Below, piece by piece: positions 60,515-64,000 of a DNA stretch of 64,000 nucleotides (its first letter is position 1; each line of letters begins with the position of its first letter). Under the pieces are notes generated by a model that was not told the origin of the DNA, did not search any database, and was given only the letters and a program-made list of their open reading frames with translations. This DNA is from Staphylotrichum longicolle (lineage: Eukaryota > Ascomycota > Sordariomycetes > Sordariales > Chaetomiaceae), in assembly GCA_019096155.1 (NCBI GenBank), contig JAHCVI010000004.1, positions 2,666,001 through 2,730,000 of the forward strand, read 5' to 3'. The translations under genes were made by a program, and so were the position numbers.

Positions 60515-62947
60515 TCAAGCACAGACAGCTTTCCTGTGATCTCCTGACAAGCCCGTCGCCTGTCCAGCCCTAAACCCGTTGACCATCCCAGTCACGGAAT
60601 CTCTGGTCAACGCCGCGCCCAGCACCATCCCGTGCGCCCTCCTCGGCAACCTCGCCATCGCCCGGTTGACCTTATCGTAGTCTCCATAGAACTGGTGCAC
60701 CCTCACATCGCGCCGCTTACTAGCCTCGGTCAATCCATGGCCCATCGTCACACCCCACACGCCACCAACGAGGATGGCATGGGCATCAGCATCCTCATCC
60801 CGCTCCAACAGAACCGAGTACACCGACCCGGTATACCGCACCTTCCTCACCGCCACATCCTTGGGGAACACCCAACCCCCTCCCTCCCTCAGCGCAACCG
60901 GATGCCACGGCGTGACCAACAACCTCCCGCCCCGACCCACAACACACATCTCCGCCCTCTCCACCGGCATCCTCAACACGCCCACCACCCTCCTCGCCCC
61001 CTTCGGCGTCGCAACCTCCATCCCCGCCCTCAGCCTCCCCACCCTCACCGTCCCCTTCCCCTTCGCCAGCACCACCCTGACGCACCCGGCAAAGCACCCA
61101 TTATCCGCCCTGTTATACCACCCCATGTTCACCACGCGCGGCACGTGCCCCGGCTCCCCGGGCCTGCCGTACGCGTCCGCCAGGCTCGGGCTCGGCGCCG
61201 GCAGCTTGTCGAACGCCGCGTCCAGCCGGTCCCGGCACTGCCTGAACAGCGGGCTGTCGGCGCCGTACCGCAGCGGGCCGGCGTCCTTGAACGAGTTGCA
61301 CACCTGCCGGGCGTGGGCGCCGGACAGCGAGGGCAGGTAGTGCGCGCCCCAGCGGCGGTAGTACTCGTCGTTGAGCAGGGCGAGGGCGATCTGGCCCGTC
61401 CAGGACGCCGGGTCGTCCTGGTTGGGGCACGGGGTGCCGCAGAGGTCGGTGAGGAGGGAGGCGCAACCCGGGTGGGCGGGGGAGAATTGGGGGTTGGAGG
61501 CCGGGAGGGAGGCGAGGAGGGATTGGAGGCGGGTGGGGAGGTTGGAAGGGAGCTGTTTGAGGTGTTCGTGCTCGCCGGTTGAGTTGAGCGGAGAGAGGGT
61601 GGAGAGGAAGGCGACGAGGAGGGAGCGGGAGATGTGGTAGGCTATCTCGGCTGGAGGGAGGGAGGGGCCGGAAGTGAAGTCGAGGGCGGAGCGGGTTGCC
61701 GTGGCGCAGTAGGTGCTGGGGGTAAAGTGTTGGTAGGTGAGTTCGGCGGTGATGACTGGGGGTGATTTGCTGTCAGCGTTTGCTAAGCTGGATTTGCCGT
61801 AGCGGAGGTAAATGTCACGCGACTGGCCGTATTGAAGGTTGCTAAGGAGGATCGTGAGAGACGACAATGGCTCGTTCCCGTCTTCTCCAACTTGAACAGG
61901 CTCTTTCTTGTCGACGCTTTCTCCTGTCGTTTCTTCGAGCTGCAGGTAGCTCGGGTAGGTCAGACACAACTTGGCATTGTTGGCGAAGGTCGACTGGAGG
62001 TTTGCGGTAGCATGAACAAAAACAGTGCCCTAATAAATCTAGTCAGTGGTGGGAAAACATAACCCTGGTGTTAGAAAACTCACAATCATGCCTGCATCCG
62101 GGATGAAAGAATAGTTGCCGCCTCCAATCTCAGCAATCGACTTCAGCAGACCCGACTGCAGATTGTAGCCGAAGCCAAAGGTGTGAATGGTGGCCGGCAG
62201 CGGCTCCATGCTCCGGAGCTTGGGGATGAATCCCTGAGAAGGATTCATATGGTTTGGCAGGCCGTCGGTCAGAACCAGCAACGCGGGGACGCGGCCAGTC
62301 GGTCTCGGCTTGCCATCCTCATCACTAAACAAGTTCAGGCCATCGCGGATGCCATGCCACAAGTTCGTCATGTCTTGCGGCCGCATGCCCTCTATCTTCT
62401 TGAGTGTCGTGGCTTTGTTGGCCGATGTCATGGGGGTAAGAGGTTGGAGCACCTGCTGCTGTCAGACATGGCTCTTCTTTGATTAAGAGCTGTAACCCGA
62501 GCATTGATAGGGGCGGCACACCTTGGCGTTGGATGAAAAGGTGACAATGCCCAGGCGATCTTCGGAATCCAACGTCTCCATGATGGTGCGAGCTGCGTGC
62601 TTGACAAGGTCCAAAACTGACAAGCCAGCATCTTCCATTGGCGCAGTGTCCTCCGAGTCGCCCGGCTGGGAAGGCATAGGAGCTGCGATCTGCATACTTC
62701 CCGAGACATCAATGGACAAGACAAGATCGCAAGGGACATGTAGCTTGCGGTTTGCGGGCTTTTTGTGCGGCTGGATCTTGACGATAACGCCATGGTCGTA
62801 TTCTGAGGCGACGGGATAGAGACGTATGAAGGGCGAATCGCTCTGCTTCTGCTTTTTGAGACCGAGAACCAGCCTCAAGGCGTTCAAGTTCAAGCCCCCT
62901 TCGTCCTCGTGGGTGCCATCAGTTATCGGAATCCTCTTAAGAACCAT
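60515..62947 (-). CDS. VWA-Vint-Hint (intein/hedgehog-type) domain protein (769 aa)
   Basis: Exons 62947-62522, 62452-62084 and 62029-60515 (426, 369 and 1515 nt = 770 codons); introns 69 and 53 bp, all phase 0. A von Willebrand A domain comes first: CDLVLSIDVSGSM holds the MIDAS D80-x-S82-x-S84, followed by LLVLTDGLPNHM and IHTFGFGYNLQSGLLKSIAE. The middle part (FLSTLSPLNSTGEHEHLKQL; LALLNDEYYRRWGAHYLPSL) fits the 'Vint' region. A Hint domain starts at Cys577 (NGCFAGCVRVV) and contains the B-block TPWHPV (H641) and the closing VTMGHG. The nucleophile Cys and B-block His needed for the N-S acyl shift are present; the C-terminal His-Asn of inteins is replaced by GHG, so cleavage rather than splicing is more likely. 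Related fungal proteins often also have a U-box; here none is seen. Target unknown. Confidence 0.82.
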
Positions 62948-64000
62948 GTTGTCGTCCGCCTGTTGTGGGTAGTTGACTTGGAGTTGACCGCGTTGGTGAG
63001 GTGCGCGACTGAAACCCGATGGACCTGGAGAAATGTGTAAGGTACTTTGGCGGAGAGAGACAGCGCAGCCAAGGTGCGAAGTGAGAAACTGTGAACGACT
63101 CCAGAGTACAGATGCGACCTTGATAATGAAGGTACCTAATTATACTAAGCATCACAGGCACATCCAAACATTGACCGTTGTCAGCCGACGGAATGGCAAA
63201 CTTTGGTTGCCCCGATCTCCCAAGACCAAGGCTGCCTCGTGGGCTTTCCTGTTCAAGAGCCAATCGAGCGACCCCTTTGTGACTTCGTGTATTTGGCTGT
63301 GTGGCGGTACGTCGCCCCACACTGCGGCAGACTAAGCCCTCTCGTGGCTTCCCTCCAGGCCCTTGGGCCGCCCACCCAGCCCCAGTAAGATCTATTGGCA
63401 ATGAAACTGAAGGTCCGGCAATGGACGAACCGAGAACGCTGGCGTCCCTCTCACCGTCTGACACACAGCCGGATTGGGACCGTATTCTCTCCTCTCAATG
63501 AGGGCGGGCCTCCACAGCTGTGGGTAAGGATCACCCAAGGAGGCGAGCCACCGACGGAATCCTTCGACGGTTGTGCGCAACTCTGAAGGAGCTCTGAGGA
63601 GGAATTTATCCTCTGTTGAAGGATTCATCTTCAGATCTTCCTTGCCTCATGCAGGATCTGGCAAACACAATGCCAAACTCCACTTCACAAACCCGCTTGC
63701 AGCCGGCCACAGACTCGGATGCGGAAGAATAAAGTCCCGGGCCTCAAGTTGCAGCGGGTTGAACGCGACGGGACCCGTGGGCCCAGCTGAGCCTCGCCAG
63801 TGGAGCCTGGGCTGCTATGGTGGGGTTGTGTCGCACTGCCGGATCGAGTGGGGCAGGATCGGACATCTTGTGATGCAAGGCTCCCACTCCCACAGAACCA
63901 CCACTCAACAATCAACAGGGCTGACAGGCGCCCTCAATCTCGATTTGCCTTCTCGGAGCACCATGGCCTCACCCGAGATGTCGTGAGGTTTAGGTCGCTA
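62948..64000. other. Upstream region of the VWA-Hint gene, to the window edge
   Basis: About 1 kb with no supported gene. Short frames such as 63573-63986 (+) have no domain or intron support. It may hold the promoter and leader of the VWA-Hint gene. Confidence 0.45.

Noticed and set aside
60632..61582. 316-residue open frame on the plus strand
   Set aside because: Antisense to the Hint/Vint exon; its extreme Arg/Pro/His content is a mirror of the minus-strand codon use.

Overview
The window is nuclear DNA of a filamentous ascomycete, most likely a Sordariomycete. Genes are dense on both strands and separated by roughly 0.3-4 kb. Introns are short (about 50-170 bp) with GTAAGT/GTGAGT-like donors and CTAAC/CTGAC branch sites. 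The metallothionein is almost Neurospora-like, and many proteins are of fungal-only type (VWA-Hint, PX-associated, HsbA-like). No bacterial operons, CRISPR arrays, insertion sequences or viral genes were seen. Gene models were spliced by hand. For most multi-exon genes the exon lengths close to a whole number of codons, which supports the joins.

Layout. 0-16 kb: the 5' part of a Pex24-type peroxisomal membrane protein (-), a 1202-residue coiled-coil protein of unknown function (-), a His-rich unknown protein (+), a small secreted HsbA-like protein (-) and a TMEM135-like membrane protein (-). 17-31 kb: a BTB/POZ protein, a Cys-rich protein with a disturbed frame, a second BTB-like protein and two unknown conserved proteins. 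32-37 kb: a secreted GH27 alpha-galactosidase (+), an alpha/beta hydrolase (-), an intron-containing tRNA-Glu(CTC) and a 27-residue copper-metallothionein. 37-47 kb: a PX-associated-domain protein (-), a secreted ascorbate-oxidase-type multicopper oxidase (+), U6 snRNA (-), a Cys-rich membrane protein (+) and DAHP synthase, the entry enzyme of the shikimate pathway (-). 50-63 kb: a conserved unknown with a terminal CxxC motif (+), a COX14-like mitochondrial protein (-) divergent from mitoribosomal protein mL50 (+), an armadillo SmgGDS-like protein (+), ribosomal protein eL13 (-) and a VWA-Hint protein (-).

Genes are mostly unrelated to their neighbours, as is usual in fungi. The clearest functional pairing is the 421-bp divergent promoter shared by the two mitochondrial genes. 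Copper links the metallothionein and the multicopper oxidase 4 kb away, but nothing else shows that they are co-regulated.

Two points deserve care. First, five genes carry one-base frame slips, most of them located in or next to C or G runs. I read these as probable assembly or base-calling errors, although real mutation is not excluded. Second, two non-coding RNA genes (U6, tRNA-Glu) and the tiny two-exon metallothionein cannot be found by looking for long open frames.
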